In this document: positions 24,673 to 34,465 of the stretch, piece by piece
Layout of the letters: every line of letters starts with the position of its first letter
Position numbering within the stretch: position 1 is the stretch's first letter
Assembly (NCBI RefSeq): GCF_000017405.1
Contig: NC_009668.1
Span: 770,001-834,000 of the forward strand
Length of the DNA: 64,000 bases
Origin: Brucella anthropi ATCC 49188
Lineage (GTDB): Bacteria; Pseudomonadota; Alphaproteobacteria; Rhizobiales; Rhizobiaceae
Reading direction: 5' to 3'
Translations under genes and position numbers: made by a program
Notes under the pieces: generated by a model
Database searches by the model: none
What the model saw: the letters and a program-made list of their open reading frames with translations, nothing else
Told to the model about the DNA's origin: nothing

Positions 24673-25817
24673 AACTCAAGACTGTAATCATCGGTGGTTC
24701 AAACACCGTCATGCTGCCCGGTTATCTGCCGACGCTTTTATCGACGATGGCGAAACGCGGGGTGGAACTCGACATCGTCGCTGATCTCGCGGTTGGGGGC
24801 ACGACGAGTGCTCTTGGCCTTTATCAGCTCAAGCAGTTTGAACAGCTCGAAGAGTGTGAGCTGTTGCTGATTGAGTACGCGATCAATGATGCCTTCGTTT
24901 ATGGCGATGAACGGCGTCCATTCCGTCATTGGGCACGGTTTTACGAAGGGATCATTCGTTACGCGCTTGAACGCAACCCAAACTTGCGGATTGCAACGCT
25001 TGTGTTCGGCGCACGTAATGGCTCATTTCTGAATTCCGTTCCCTCGATTGATGCAGGCATCAACTACATTTCGCAATGGTATGGAACGATCACGGTTGAT
25101 GTTTCGCGAATGCTGATGCAGCAATATGGCCGCGATGTCGTAAGCAATCCGGCTTTCTATCTCGATCAGGGTCATTATGCGCGCCCAGTTTCGACAACCA
25201 TCGTTGCGAACTTGATTGCAGATGTTCTCGAACCGGCTTTGTCTGTTCCACATCGTCCAAAAGCGCTGCCGTTCGCTATCGACCCGGATCATTTTGCCAA
25301 TGCGCGTGCCTTGAGCGGCGAGCAGCTTTGCAAGCGGCTGGGGCGCGTGCCGGTCCAATACAGCAATCGTCGGTTCTCGATCTCGGCGCTCGATCTTGGT
25401 GCGGACAGGATGCGCTTTGAAGTTGATAACGGACAACTGCTGGCGCTTGGCTATGTCTGTGATCCGCGCATTCCACCGCTTGATGTAACGATGGGCGGGG
25501 AGGTGCATCGCGCGGCAATGATGAAGGGCGGCGTACGCGACGGAACCTACAAGTTTCTGGTTTCGATGCTGAGCTTCGAGTTTCTTTACGGCATTAAATT
25601 GCTGGAAGCACGCGGGAATGTGGCACTTATTCTATCTGGTGCCGAAGAGGGTATGGAACATAAGCTGCATGTTCCCAAAGATAGTGCCCATCACGAGGAA
25701 CTGCCTGTGGAGCCGGTGCTTCCGATAACCGGCATCCTGTTTTCCGGCAATTTGAAAGTCATGTCGCTGGAGAAGAAAGCTGCGGAAAACACCGTTCTAT
25801 CAGAAGCGGCCCAGTAG
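24669..25817 (+). CDS. SGNH/GDSL-type hydrolase-like protein (382 aa)
   Basis: The first 200 residues resemble an SGNH hydrolase, the fold of many glycan O-acetyl esterases. They include a first block IIGGSN (nucleophile Ser in GGSN rather than GDS), AVGGTTS, EYAINDAF (block III-like Asn-Asp) and DQGHYARP (catalytic Asp-x-x-His block V). The C-terminal 150 residues are probably a beta-rich accessory domain. No signal peptide is visible, so it would act in the cytoplasm, perhaps as an acyl transferase or esterase on the growing glycan. It is the last gene of the plus-strand operon and overlaps the glycosidase by 4 bp. It converges on pbpC with a 3-bp gap. Confidence 0.65.
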   Translation: MKLKTVIIGGSNTVMLPGYLPTLLSTMAKRGVELDIVADLAVGGTTSALGLYQLKQFEQLEECELLLIEYAINDAFVYGDERRPFRHWARFYEGIIRYALERNPNLRIATLVFGARNGSFLNSVPSIDAGINYISQWYGTITVDVSRMLMQQYGRDVVSNPAFYLDQGHYARPVSTTIVANLIADVLEPALSVPHRPKALPFAIDPDHFANARALSGEQLCKRLGRVPVQYSNRRFSISALDLGADRMRFEVDNGQLLALGYVCDPRIPPLDVTMGGEVHRAAMMKGGVRDGTYKFLVSMLSFEFLYGIKLLEARGNVALILSGAEEGMEHKLHVPKDSAHHEELPVEPVLPITGILFSGNLKVMSLEKKAAENTVLSEAAQ

Positions 25818-25820
25818 CCG

Positions 25821-27908
25821 TTATTCTACGAAAATGTTGACGCTGGCGGCCCGTCCGGCAGCGTCAACCACGGTCAACGTTGAATATCCGGTTCCGTCCG
25901 GTTGCCAGTTTGTTGTCCGCCGCCGCTCGATCTCAGCAATGGGCTTGCCATTGGCAAGCCAGCGAAACGGTGCGCGTCCGCCCTGTAATTTCAGCACCAG
26001 CGGCGATGCATTGTCGGTCAGGGCTTTCAATTCGACATGCGCGCCATCAGGTGGAAACACGATGCGCGGTGCAGGCTCAATCGTGGCTTTGAGAACCGGC
26101 AGAGGATCGCTCGCAGACGAAAAACGTATCTGCGTCACCGGAAGATCGGCGCGTGCCGTGCGAAATGCGCCAGCAGGCGCACGCGGCAGCGGCACTGACG
26201 CAACCCCTGAACGTACAAAGGCTTCAAACAGGATTGGAGCCGCCGAAACATAGCCCGCGAGTCCCGGCACCGAGCCACCATCGGCACGCCCGACCCAGAC
26301 ACCCAGCACATAACGCCCGTCATAACCGACCGACCATGCATCACGATATCCATAGGACGTGCCGGTCTTGTAAGCGAGGCCGAGGCGTTTAGCACCCTGC
26401 GGCGGCACGACACCGGCCAGAATATCGCCAATCTGCCACGATGCCTGCTCGCTCAGAATAGGAGCCGATGGCTGCACCGGCTCGGTACCTTCGGTGCCGT
26501 CACGAAGGGCTGCACCGCGACCGCCATTGGCAAGGCCTGTATAAAGCTGCACCAGATCGCGCAGGCTGATGCCCGCGCCACCAAGGCCGATAGCCAGTCC
26601 CGGCGCTTCGCCTTTCGGCAGTTGCAGATTAACCGCCGCCTGACGAATGCGCGTCGTGAGCCGTGCAGGCCCGACAGCATCAAGCAGACTGATGGTCGGA
26701 ACATTCAGTGACATTTGCAGCGCCTGACGGATGCTGACATCGCCCTGATAGCTCATATCAAAATTGCGTGGACGATAGCCTGCAAAATCCTGCGGGCGGT
26801 CCTCAATGATGGTTTCCTGCGCAATCAGTCCCTGCTCGAAGGCCAGCCCATAGATGAAAGGTTTTAACGTTGAACCGGGCGAGCGCACGGCGCGGGTCAT
26901 ATCGATCCAGCCCTGCCGCTTGCCATCAAAATAATCAGCGGAGCCGACTTCGCCTAAGATATTGCCGTTGCGACTGTCGGCCAGCACCATGGCGACCGAT
27001 ACTTTTGGCCCAAGCTTCGCAGCAGCTTCGCGTGCCACAACTTCAAGCCCAGCCTGCACCGACTTCTTAAGCGTCAGGTGATGCCGAGCCTCGGTCGGTG
27101 CCGGCTTCAATGCGAGATCGGCAAAGTGGGCGGCCAATGCAGGCAGCGGATGACGCGTCGCGGATATGCGCTCACGCGATGCACGTTCGGCTTCCTCGCT
27201 GGTGAAAACTGCAGAGGTTACCATGCGTGTTAACACACGATCCCGCGCGGCAACCGCGTTCTTCATCTCGCGATCCGGGCGGCGGCGTTCAGGCAATTGC
27301 GGCAGAGCCACAAGAAGTGCTGCTTCCGAAGTGGTGAGGCGAAGCGGCTCCTTGTCAAAATAGGCAAGTGATGCCGACCGCACGCCCTCCAGATTGCCGC
27401 CATAAGGTGCAAGCGTCAGATAGCGTTCAAGAATTTCAGACTTGCTTAACCGCCGTTCGATCTGGATTGCACGCGCCAGCTGTCGGAACTTGGAGCCGAA
27501 GCTGCGGCTTTCGCGAGGTTCGATCAGGCGGGCAAGTTGCATGGACAGTGTGGAGCCGCCGGAAACAATACGACCACTCCCTGCAAGCTGATAAGCGGCG
27601 CGCAACAGCGCCCAGCCATCAATACCGCCATGATCGTAGAACCGCTTGTCCTCATAGGCGATCAGCATTTTCACGAATTTCGGATCGACATCCTCAATCC
27701 GTGTATTGAGCCGCCAATAGCCGTCCGGCGTTGCATAGGCGCGGAGCAAAGCGCCGTCACGATCCATGACTTCGGTGGAAATGGTCAGCCGTTCCGGCAA
27801 AGGCGGAGGATAAGCGCGGTCGAGCCAGTCAAGCCCAGCAACCGTTCCTACAGCGGCGATGCCGAGAAACGCGGCACCGCCAATCGCTATTTTCCACCGC
27901 CTTTTCAT
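25821..27908 (-). CDS. pbpC: Penicillin-binding protein 1C (695 aa)
   Basis: Bifunctional peptidoglycan synthase anchored by an N-terminal helix (about 6-28). The GT51 glycosyltransferase domain has YEDKRFYDHGGID with the catalytic Glu86 and the GGSTLSMQLARL motif. The transpeptidase domain has SPGSTLKP with nucleophile Ser346, an SLN motif (QMSLNVP) and KTGTS with Lys514. The last 90 residues are the beta-sandwich typical of PBP1C (biPBP_C). It follows the alpha-2-macroglobulin-like gene by 13 bp, the same pairing as yfhM-pbpC in Escherichia coli. The proposed division of labour is that PBP1C repairs the wall where the macroglobulin traps proteases; this comes from the E. coli model, not from this sequence. 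Confidence 0.94.
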   Translation of the reverse strand: MKRRWKIAIGGAAFLGIAAVGTVAGLDWLDRAYPPPLPERLTISTEVMDRDGALLRAYATPDGYWRLNTRIEDVDPKFVKMLIAYEDKRFYDHGGIDGWALLRAAYQLAGSGRIVSGGSTLSMQLARLIEPRESRSFGSKFRQLARAIQIERRLSKSEILERYLTLAPYGGNLEGVRSASLAYFDKEPLRLTTSEAALLVALPQLPERRRPDREMKNAVAARDRVLTRMVTSAVFTSEEAERASRERISATRHPLPALAAHFADLALKPAPTEARHHLTLKKSVQAGLEVVAREAAAKLGPKVSVAMVLADSRNGNILGEVGSADYFDGKRQGWIDMTRAVRSPGSTLKPFIYGLAFEQGLIAQETIIEDRPQDFAGYRPRNFDMSYQGDVSIRQALQMSLNVPTISLLDAVGPARLTTRIRQAAVNLQLPKGEAPGLAIGLGGAGISLRDLVQLYTGLANGGRGAALRDGTEGTEPVQPSAPILSEQASWQIGDILAGVVPPQGAKRLGLAYKTGTSYGYRDAWSVGYDGRYVLGVWVGRADGGSVPGLAGYVSAAPILFEAFVRSGVASVPLPRAPAGAFRTARADLPVTQIRFSSASDPLPVLKATIEPAPRIVFPPDGAHVELKALTDNASPLVLKLQGGRAPFRWLANGKPIAEIERRRTTNWQPDGTGYSTLTVVDAAGRAASVNIFVE

Positions 27909-27921
27909 TCGTCTGGCCGCG

Positions 27922-30900
27922 CTATGGCGCGGCCACCTCCATCATACCCGTTGCCGTGCGCGCTGCAAATTGCGGACGATACATATCCTCAACCGTTGCC
28001 GCCGGATGGGTGTAAAGACCCGGCGTCACCGCACGCACCACATAAGCGAGCGTGATCGGCTTCTTCTCGCCTGCGGAGCGGTCGAAAGCAGCCACAAAAC
28101 GATCATTGCGGAATTCGAGGTGGGCCGCTTGCGTGCTTTCAAGCCATGGGAAATTGCCAAGATCAGCACTGGAAACAAGGCCCGGATTGTCGATCTCGAA
28201 ACCAGCTGGCAGCAGATCGGTCACAAGCAGACGCGACTGCCATTCCTGCAGGTCGTCGATTTTCAGAACAACAACATAGCGCTCATTCTGATTGACCCCG
28301 GTGACATTGGCCGGCTCGCCATCAAGCGTATAATAAGTACGCTCGATGTTGAAACCTTCTCCACCCGCAGGCAGTGACTGCGCAGGCGGTGCAACTGCGG
28401 TCACGACCGCATCAACCGAACCCTGACCCTTGTTAGTGACGACCAGCGGCTGTGCTTCAAGGGCTGCACCATTGAGACGCTCGGAGAACGCGCCCTGATG
28501 CGCTGTGCCATTGATGTCGAGGCTGATTGCACCATTGTCATCCTGAAGCCCGCGTGCTGCAAGCAGCATCCATGCCTGATCCTGCGTGCTCAGATAACGC
28601 GCGCGCTCACGTTGGAACTCGACCAGCGTAATCAGCGACGGCAGCACTTTCGGCGCAGGTTTGGTTTCCGCAGCAAGCGCCAGCATTGCCGCGCCATCAC
28701 GCAGCGGCGAACCATAATCCGAGCGATTATAATCGTAGCTGGACTGGCTGGTTGCGAGCTGGAGCGACGAATTGAATACGCGTTCAGAGCGCGGCTGATC
28801 ACCATAAAGGGCAAGTGCAGCACCAAGCTGGGCAACGGCCATCGGGCTTGCGAAGTTTTCGAGCTGGGTATCGGCGAAGTAACGCAGATCGCCAACGGAA
28901 GCCTTCTTGTTGCGGGAGAGAACATAGAGCGCATAGGCAATGTCGTTGCCGCGTTCCTTGACGTCGGTGGTATAGCCGAGCGCGTTCTGCAGATTGGCAA
29001 GTGCGGAGAGCATCGCCTGCTGCGGCACGTCATAACCCTTTTCACGGGCACGCGTGAGGAAGTCGGTCACATAGGCGTCCATCCAGAGATCACCCGATCC
29101 CGGCGACCAGAGGCCAAACGAACCGCTCGAAGACTGGTTGTTCAGCACGCGGAAAATGGAATCCTGTACGCGCTTCTTGAGCTCTTCCTGACTTTCCAGA
29201 CCCGCAGCTGCTTCTGTACCTGCCGCCATTTCGCTCAAATAGAGCAGCGGCATTGCGCGGCTGGTGGTCTGCTCGGTACAGCCATACGGATAGCGGTCGA
29301 GCGCCATCAAAAGCGCTGGCACATCAAATGCAGCACTTCGCGTCACACCAACGCTGACAAAAGCACCATCAAGCAGGCTTTCCGACAGAAGGCCGCCGTC
29401 GACTTTCAGGCTTCCGCCATTGGCCGTGAGATTGACGACATGGCGGCTCGTGACCGGCAGATCGATCGGACGCACCGGCAATGCCAAGGCCTGTTCAACA
29501 TTGAGGCCTGCATCGTTGGAAAGCCGGATCGTCACACCACCCGCACCCGTTGCCACAGCATTGAGTGGAACGGTGATCGACTGCCGTTTGCCACCTTTAA
29601 GCGCGATGCTTTCAGGATAGGAGCCAACCTCGACACCGAGATTATCGGTGGTCTCTAAGCTCACACGATAATCGCCATCCGGTGCATCCGTATTGGCAAT
29701 ATCGAAGCGGATATTGGCCTGATCGCCGGGGGCCATGAAGCGCGGCACACCAGCGGTAATAACCACCGGATCGCGGATGATGACATCGGTGACGGCGTGG
29801 CCGACAGCCTTCTTTGTCCATGCTACCGCCATGACGCGCGCGGTGCCGTTGAACTGCGGTATGTCGAAAGTGACTGTTGCCTTGCCGTCGCTGTCGAGTT
29901 CAACCGGACCGGAGAACAGCGCAACCAGCTTTTCGGTGGGCGGACTGCCTTCCGCTGCCATATTGCCACCATCGCCACCTGTGCGCAGCTTGCCGGTGAC
30001 GCCGAGCGAACCATCGATCAGGCGACCATACATATCGCGCATTTCAAGGCCCAGCTGACGCTGGCCGAAGAACCAGTTTTCAGGGTTCGGCGGCTGATAG
30101 CGTGTCAGATTGAGAATGCCGACATCGACTGCCGCGACCATGACATAGGCCTGTTCGCCACCCGCATTTTCAACCGAAACAGGGATGGAAAGTGTGGAGC
30201 GCGGCGTGATCTTTTCAGGCGGGGTCAGCTTGACAGCAAGCTGCTTGTCGGCAGGATCGACCTTCAGCCATTTAAGACCAATCGCACGCGCAGGCATACG
30301 GCTTTCAATAGCCTCACCCGGACGGAACAAAGTTGCCGTAACGTAGGCGCCCGCACCCCAATCCTCACCAACCGGAATATCGATGGTCGTGCCACCTTCC
30401 GGCACACTGGCCGTGATGGTCTGGAGCAGCTTTTCCGCACCAATGGTGATGAGCAACTCACCGGCAAAACGCGGGGAGATTTTCAGTTCTGCCGTGTCAC
30501 CCGCCGCATAATGTTCCTTGTCGAGCGCGATTTCGAGCCCGTCCGGTGTTTCGGTCGAGGTTGAGCTGACAAACCAGCCCGCATCAAATTCATAGCTTGT
30601 GGCCGGGCCCGAAGCATCAGCTGTTTCGATTTCCAGACGGTAACGACCCCAATCAACCGGCAGGCTGATTTCAGCTTCGCTATCGATTGTAAGGTCAATC
30701 TTGCCGTTGGAAACCGCCTTGGTGAACGTCACCGGCTCGTAATTCCAGCTGTTGCCGCTACGATACCACTGATAATTACGCTCGATCTTGACCAGCGACC
30801 ATTGTGCGCCGTCGAGCGCCTTGCGATCACCCTTGCTGTCAGATGCGATTACACTGAACTTAGCGGTTCCGCCCTGCGGAACTTCATCGCTAGCAAAATC

Positions 30901-33420
30901 CGGGCGAATGCCGATGAGATCGGTTTCCGGCTGAATGGCCACATCGATCTTACGCTCAACCGCACGACCGCCGGTTTCGCGCATGCGAACGGTGACGGCT
31001 GCATTTACGAGGCGCGTTGTTGACGGCATTTCATCGATTGTAACCGGGAAAGTCGCCTTGCCATTCTCATCAACTTTTGACAGGCCATCGAGCGGCAGGC
31101 GCGTGGCTTCGCCCTGTTCTTCATCGGCGAGGCCGAAATAATAGCCCTTGAAACGGTCCCACTGACGCTTGGTCGAAAGCGTGACTTCGCCTTCAAGCGC
31201 AAGACCGGCGGCAGGCGCACCATAGAGGAAACGACCGTCCACGGTGATATTGGCAGTTTCGCCAACAGCGATTTCCGGCTTGTCAGACGTCAAATCGAAC
31301 TCGATCCGGTCCGGCACGAAATCTTCAACCAGGAACATCTGCGTGGCAATCGCTGGCTGCTTGGGATCGGTATAGACCGAAACATTCCAGGTGCCGCGCA
31401 TGGCGTTCGACGGCAAGGTCAGGTCGATGGCATGACCACCGGCCAGTTTGCTGTCGGAAACAAGACGGCGATCTTCCACGCCATCGGGACGCGTAAAGAT
31501 GAAGGTGAGCGGCAGATCATCAATTGCAGTTGCGGTGTCGTCACGCGCAAGCGCACCCACATGCACAACTTCGCCAGCACGATAGATACCGCGCTCTGTC
31601 CATGCATAAAGATCAAGCGCTTTCGGCACGGCACGGCCCGTCACGCCGCGGTCAGACAAATCAAAACCAGCGCGCGCCATATCTAGGAATGTGAAATCCT
31701 CATCATCCCCGCTCGCCATCAGCACCGCTGGCACCATGCCGTCTGTGCCGCGTGTCAGTCCCGGCGTAAACGTCGCCCGACCATCGCTGTCGGTGGTCGC
31801 TTCGCCCAGCACTTCGTTGTTGCGTGCCAGCAGCGTCAGCTTCACGCCTTTAAGTGGCTCTGCGCTTTCCAGCGAACGGGCAAACACATTGATGCCGTCC
31901 TGTCCGGTATAGGTCGAAAGGCCGATGTCGGAAACAACAAACCACTGTGTTGCCTTGGTGCCATATTCATCATCGGACTTCTGAACCAGCGGCTCAGCAG
32001 TCAGCACATAGACGCCCGGCTTGCGTTCCGGCAGTGCTTCATCAACCGGGAAACTGGTCGTTGCTTCCTTGTTCAGCTCATTGCCTGCAACCTCGATCTC
32101 ACCTTCCCAGACAGGTGCACCCATCTGTTCGGAAACCGTGCTGATATCGTAGCTGTCTAACTGGCGCAGGAACTGGTAGCCGGAAAGGAGCTGTGCCAGC
32201 GAACGGTCGCCGACGCGGTAGAGCTTGACCTTGGCTGTGCTCAAATTGACGCTGACCAGCGGAATGCCGCGACGGGCTTTCGCAGGCAGCACGAAGCTGT
32301 CGCCGGTAAAGCGCACCGATGGCGCGCGGTCCTGCACATAGATCGAAAGATTGACCGGAGCTGGCAGCACTTCGCCAACAGCCGATGGCAGACCCTGACG
32401 GAACGTCACCGTATAATTGCGGCCATGTTCCAGACCCTCGACGCAAATCTGGCGATCCTTGGCTTCAACTGCCTGCGGCGCGCCATTGTCAAGCTTGACG
32501 AAGCTTGAATAATCGACACCACTCTTGACCAGTTCTTCCGAGAACTGCGCGCAAATGCGCGGGGCGGCATTATCATTATCGACCGTGTTGTTGACGATGC
32601 GGAAGCCTTTGCGGGCTTTCAGATCTTCATAGACTGCACGAACGGATGCGGAATTGACGAGATCAAGGCTCGCTTCATAAGCCTGCAAGGCCGGGCGCGA
32701 TGCATCGCGCTTTTCGAGTACCTGCGCCATGACGGCAAGCGCTTGCGCGCGCTCATCCTTGGTGCGTGAAGCCTGATAGGCAAACCACGAAGCCGACGTC
32801 GCATCGCGCTGGAATTTGGAGCGTTCCTGACCATTGGACGGCTCGGTCGCAAGCGCCGAAAGCGCATATCCGGTCCAGATTTCGCTTTCATCCGGCGACA
32901 TGCTGGCAGCCAGGCGGAACTTTTCCATCGCCGTGCGCGGATCGCCATTCAGGCCCGCTGCACCTGCTTCATTTCGCAAAGTGCGCAGGCTGTCGGAGCT
33001 TTCAAGGCCATTGATTTCGCGCTTCAGACGACGGGCTTCGTCAACCAGATTGGTGGCAAAGAACGAGATGCTGGGCGGAGCGCCAATATCTTCAACTTCG
33101 CGGGCTGCAGCGGATTGCGTGACGACCTTACCTGCAATGGAGCCAACGGACTGATTGAGTTTGTTGAAATCGGATTTCAAGAAGCACCACTTGACCTTCG
33201 GATTATAGGTGAAGGCGAGGCATGCATTGTCGCCCAGACAAATGTTTTTGCACTGGTCGAGCGAGACATTCTTTTCCGTACGCAAGTCGAAGCCGAAATA
33301 ATCGCTATCTTTGGTGATCTCTATCCGCCGGGTTTCGGCAGCTTGTGTAGTGTGTGGAGCTGCCGACAGGCAAGCTGTGACTGCAAAGGCCCAGAAAAGC
33401 CGGTTGAAACCAATAAGCAT
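27922..33420 (-). CDS. Alpha-2-macroglobulin family protein with N-terminal PAN-like domain (1832 aa)
   Basis: Large periplasmic protease-trap homologue. The signal peptide is MLIGFNRLFWAFAVTACLSA, cleaved near TQA. A cysteine-rich PAN/Apple-like segment follows (about 40-85: SLDQCKNICLGDNACLAF ... KWCFLKSDF). Macroglobulin MG domains fill most of the chain, and the thioester motif GCTEQ lies at about 1380-1384 in YPYGCTEQTTSRAMPLLYLS. The frame is open to 33501, but ATG 33420 is best placed: a GAGGGG ribosome site lies 6 nt before it and it gives a clean signal peptide. The intact Cys-x-Glu-Gln indicates a working covalent trap. It is coupled to pbpC and has no lipobox cysteine. Confidence 0.9.
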   Translation of the reverse strand: MLIGFNRLFWAFAVTACLSAAPHTTQAAETRRIEITKDSDYFGFDLRTEKNVSLDQCKNICLGDNACLAFTYNPKVKWCFLKSDFNKLNQSVGSIAGKVVTQSAAAREVEDIGAPPSISFFATNLVDEARRLKREINGLESSDSLRTLRNEAGAAGLNGDPRTAMEKFRLAASMSPDESEIWTGYALSALATEPSNGQERSKFQRDATSASWFAYQASRTKDERAQALAVMAQVLEKRDASRPALQAYEASLDLVNSASVRAVYEDLKARKGFRIVNNTVDNDNAAPRICAQFSEELVKSGVDYSSFVKLDNGAPQAVEAKDRQICVEGLEHGRNYTVTFRQGLPSAVGEVLPAPVNLSIYVQDRAPSVRFTGDSFVLPAKARRGIPLVSVNLSTAKVKLYRVGDRSLAQLLSGYQFLRQLDSYDISTVSEQMGAPVWEGEIEVAGNELNKEATTSFPVDEALPERKPGVYVLTAEPLVQKSDDEYGTKATQWFVVSDIGLSTYTGQDGINVFARSLESAEPLKGVKLTLLARNNEVLGEATTDSDGRATFTPGLTRGTDGMVPAVLMASGDDEDFTFLDMARAGFDLSDRGVTGRAVPKALDLYAWTERGIYRAGEVVHVGALARDDTATAIDDLPLTFIFTRPDGVEDRRLVSDSKLAGGHAIDLTLPSNAMRGTWNVSVYTDPKQPAIATQMFLVEDFVPDRIEFDLTSDKPEIAVGETANITVDGRFLYGAPAAGLALEGEVTLSTKRQWDRFKGYYFGLADEEQGEATRLPLDGLSKVDENGKATFPVTIDEMPSTTRLVNAAVTVRMRETGGRAVERKIDVAIQPETDLIGIRPDFASDEVPQGGTAKFSVIASDSKGDRKALDGAQWSLVKIERNYQWYRSGNSWNYEPVTFTKAVSNGKIDLTIDSEAEISLPVDWGRYRLEIETADASGPATSYEFDAGWFVSSTSTETPDGLEIALDKEHYAAGDTAELKISPRFAGELLITIGAEKLLQTITASVPEGGTTIDIPVGEDWGAGAYVTATLFRPGEAIESRMPARAIGLKWLKVDPADKQLAVKLTPPEKITPRSTLSIPVSVENAGGEQAYVMVAAVDVGILNLTRYQPPNPENWFFGQRQLGLEMRDMYGRLIDGSLGVTGKLRTGGDGGNMAAEGSPPTEKLVALFSGPVELDSDGKATVTFDIPQFNGTARVMAVAWTKKAVGHAVTDVIIRDPVVITAGVPRFMAPGDQANIRFDIANTDAPDGDYRVSLETTDNLGVEVGSYPESIALKGGKRQSITVPLNAVATGAGGVTIRLSNDAGLNVEQALALPVRPIDLPVTSRHVVNLTANGGSLKVDGGLLSESLLDGAFVSVGVTRSAAFDVPALLMALDRYPYGCTEQTTSRAMPLLYLSEMAAGTEAAAGLESQEELKKRVQDSIFRVLNNQSSSGSFGLWSPGSGDLWMDAYVTDFLTRAREKGYDVPQQAMLSALANLQNALGYTTDVKERGNDIAYALYVLSRNKKASVGDLRYFADTQLENFASPMAVAQLGAALALYGDQPRSERVFNSSLQLATSQSSYDYNRSDYGSPLRDGAAMLALAAETKPAPKVLPSLITLVEFQRERARYLSTQDQAWMLLAARGLQDDNGAISLDINGTAHQGAFSERLNGAALEAQPLVVTNKGQGSVDAVVTAVAPPAQSLPAGGEGFNIERTYYTLDGEPANVTGVNQNERYVVVLKIDDLQEWQSRLLVTDLLPAGFEIDNPGLVSSADLGNFPWLESTQAAHLEFRNDRFVAAFDRSAGEKKPITLAYVVRAVTPGLYTHPAATVEDMYRPQFAARTATGMMEVAAP

Positions 33421-33564
33421 TTGCATCCCCTCACGACGACCGGTGCCATTTCCAATTCTATTAGAAAAGGCGAAAAGAATCCGGCTCATGTGAAGCCTCA
33501 CCGCGACAAACTGTCAAGGCGAATAGGGATTATCTACAACTATTGGGATAAGTTTAGGGAATAA

Positions 33565-33598
33565 TACGCTCTACGAGGTAAATGCCTCGCAGAGCGTG
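33565..33598 (-). terminator. Terminator-like hairpin downstream of the SDR gene
   Basis: ACGCTCT-A-CGAGG (33566-33578) pairs with CCTCG-C-AGAGCGT (33585-33597) around TAAATG, 12 pairs with one A/C mismatch. On the minus strand it follows the SDR stop codon by about 10 bp and is followed by ATTATTCCC. Confidence 0.6.
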
Positions 33599-33608
33599 CA
33601 CGGGTAAT

Positions 33609-34349
33609 CTAGATGATCCCACCATTGGCGCGCAGTATCTGGCCATTTACCCATGCACCGTCGGGTCCGGCCAGGAACGCAACCACCCCTGCAATGTCTT
33701 TCGGGGTCCCCAGACGTTCGAGCGGGCTCATCTTGGCCATGCGTGCGACCAGCTCTTCGGATTTTCCATCGAGAAAGAGATCGGTCGCAGTGGGGCCGGG
33801 CGCAACGGCATTGACGCTGATGTTTCGACCGCGCATTTCCTTGGCCATGATGGCCGTCAGCGTTTCGACTGCGGCCTTGGTTGCAGCATAAACACCGTAG
33901 TTTTCCAGTTTCAGGCCGACGACAGTGGTAGAAAAATTGATGATACGCCCATTGTTGCGGAGGCGTTTGCCAGCCTCCCGCATGGTATTGAAGGTGCCCT
34001 TGAGGTTGACCGAAACGAGCTTGTCGAAATCTACGTCCTCTGTTGTGGCGAGAGGCGACAGGGTCATGATACCGGCATTGTTGACGAGAACATCTACGCC
34101 GCCGAAAGCGTCTTCGGCCGCATCGAACATTCTCTTTACTGCGACAGGATCGGCAACATCAGCCTGTGCTGCTCGCGCAATGCCGCCTGATGCCTCGATC
34201 TTGCTGACCACGGCATCAGCAAGAGCAGCATTGCCCGCATAGTTGACGATGATAGTAAAGCCGCCGCGACCCAGTCTTTCGGCAATGGCAGCGCCAATGC
34301 CGCGCGATGCTCCAGTAACGATGGCAACCTTGTTTTTCATATCGGACAT
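33609..34349 (-). CDS. SDR family NAD(P)-dependent oxidoreductase (246 aa)
   Basis: Classical short-chain dehydrogenase/reductase: nucleotide-binding TGASRGIGAAIAERL, the NNAG motif (VNNAGIMT), the catalytic Ser/Tyr/Lys region with YGVYAATKAAVETL (Tyr-x-x-x-Lys) and VAPGPTATDLF. The layout is that of 3-oxoacyl-reductase or glucose-dehydrogenase-like SDRs; the substrate is not predictable. The frame extends to 34394, but ATG 34349 (MSDMKNKVAIVTG) has a GGAGCAG ribosome site and matches the usual family start. It is divergent from a LysR-type gene 116 bp away, which probably controls it. Confidence 0.88.
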   Translation of the reverse strand: MSDMKNKVAIVTGASRGIGAAIAERLGRGGFTIIVNYAGNAALADAVVSKIEASGGIARAAQADVADPVAVKRMFDAAEDAFGGVDVLVNNAGIMTLSPLATTEDVDFDKLVSVNLKGTFNTMREAGKRLRNNGRIINFSTTVVGLKLENYGVYAATKAAVETLTAIMAKEMRGRNISVNAVAPGPTATDLFLDGKSEELVARMAKMSPLERLGTPKDIAGVVAFLAGPDGAWVNGQILRANGGII

Positions 34350-34465
34350 TGTCTGCTCCGTTCCGGTGGTTTGGGTTTGTACAACCCTCAGCAAGATCGC
34401 ACTTTTCTAACATCGTTTAATCCGGCATTATTTGTCATTACTATCCGAAAGTAGCGAACAATCAG
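34350..34465. promoter_or_regulatory. Divergent SDR/LysR promoter region
   Basis: This 116-bp AT-rich spacer separates divergently read SDR and LysR genes, the usual layout for a LysR-type regulator acting on its neighbour. It should contain both promoters and the regulator site. I see no clear T-N11-A palindrome that I could place with confidence. Confidence 0.45.

Noticed and set aside
28498..30564. Long plus-strand frames across the macroglobulin gene
   Set aside because: Antisense shadows of a gene with signal peptide, thioester motif and full length.
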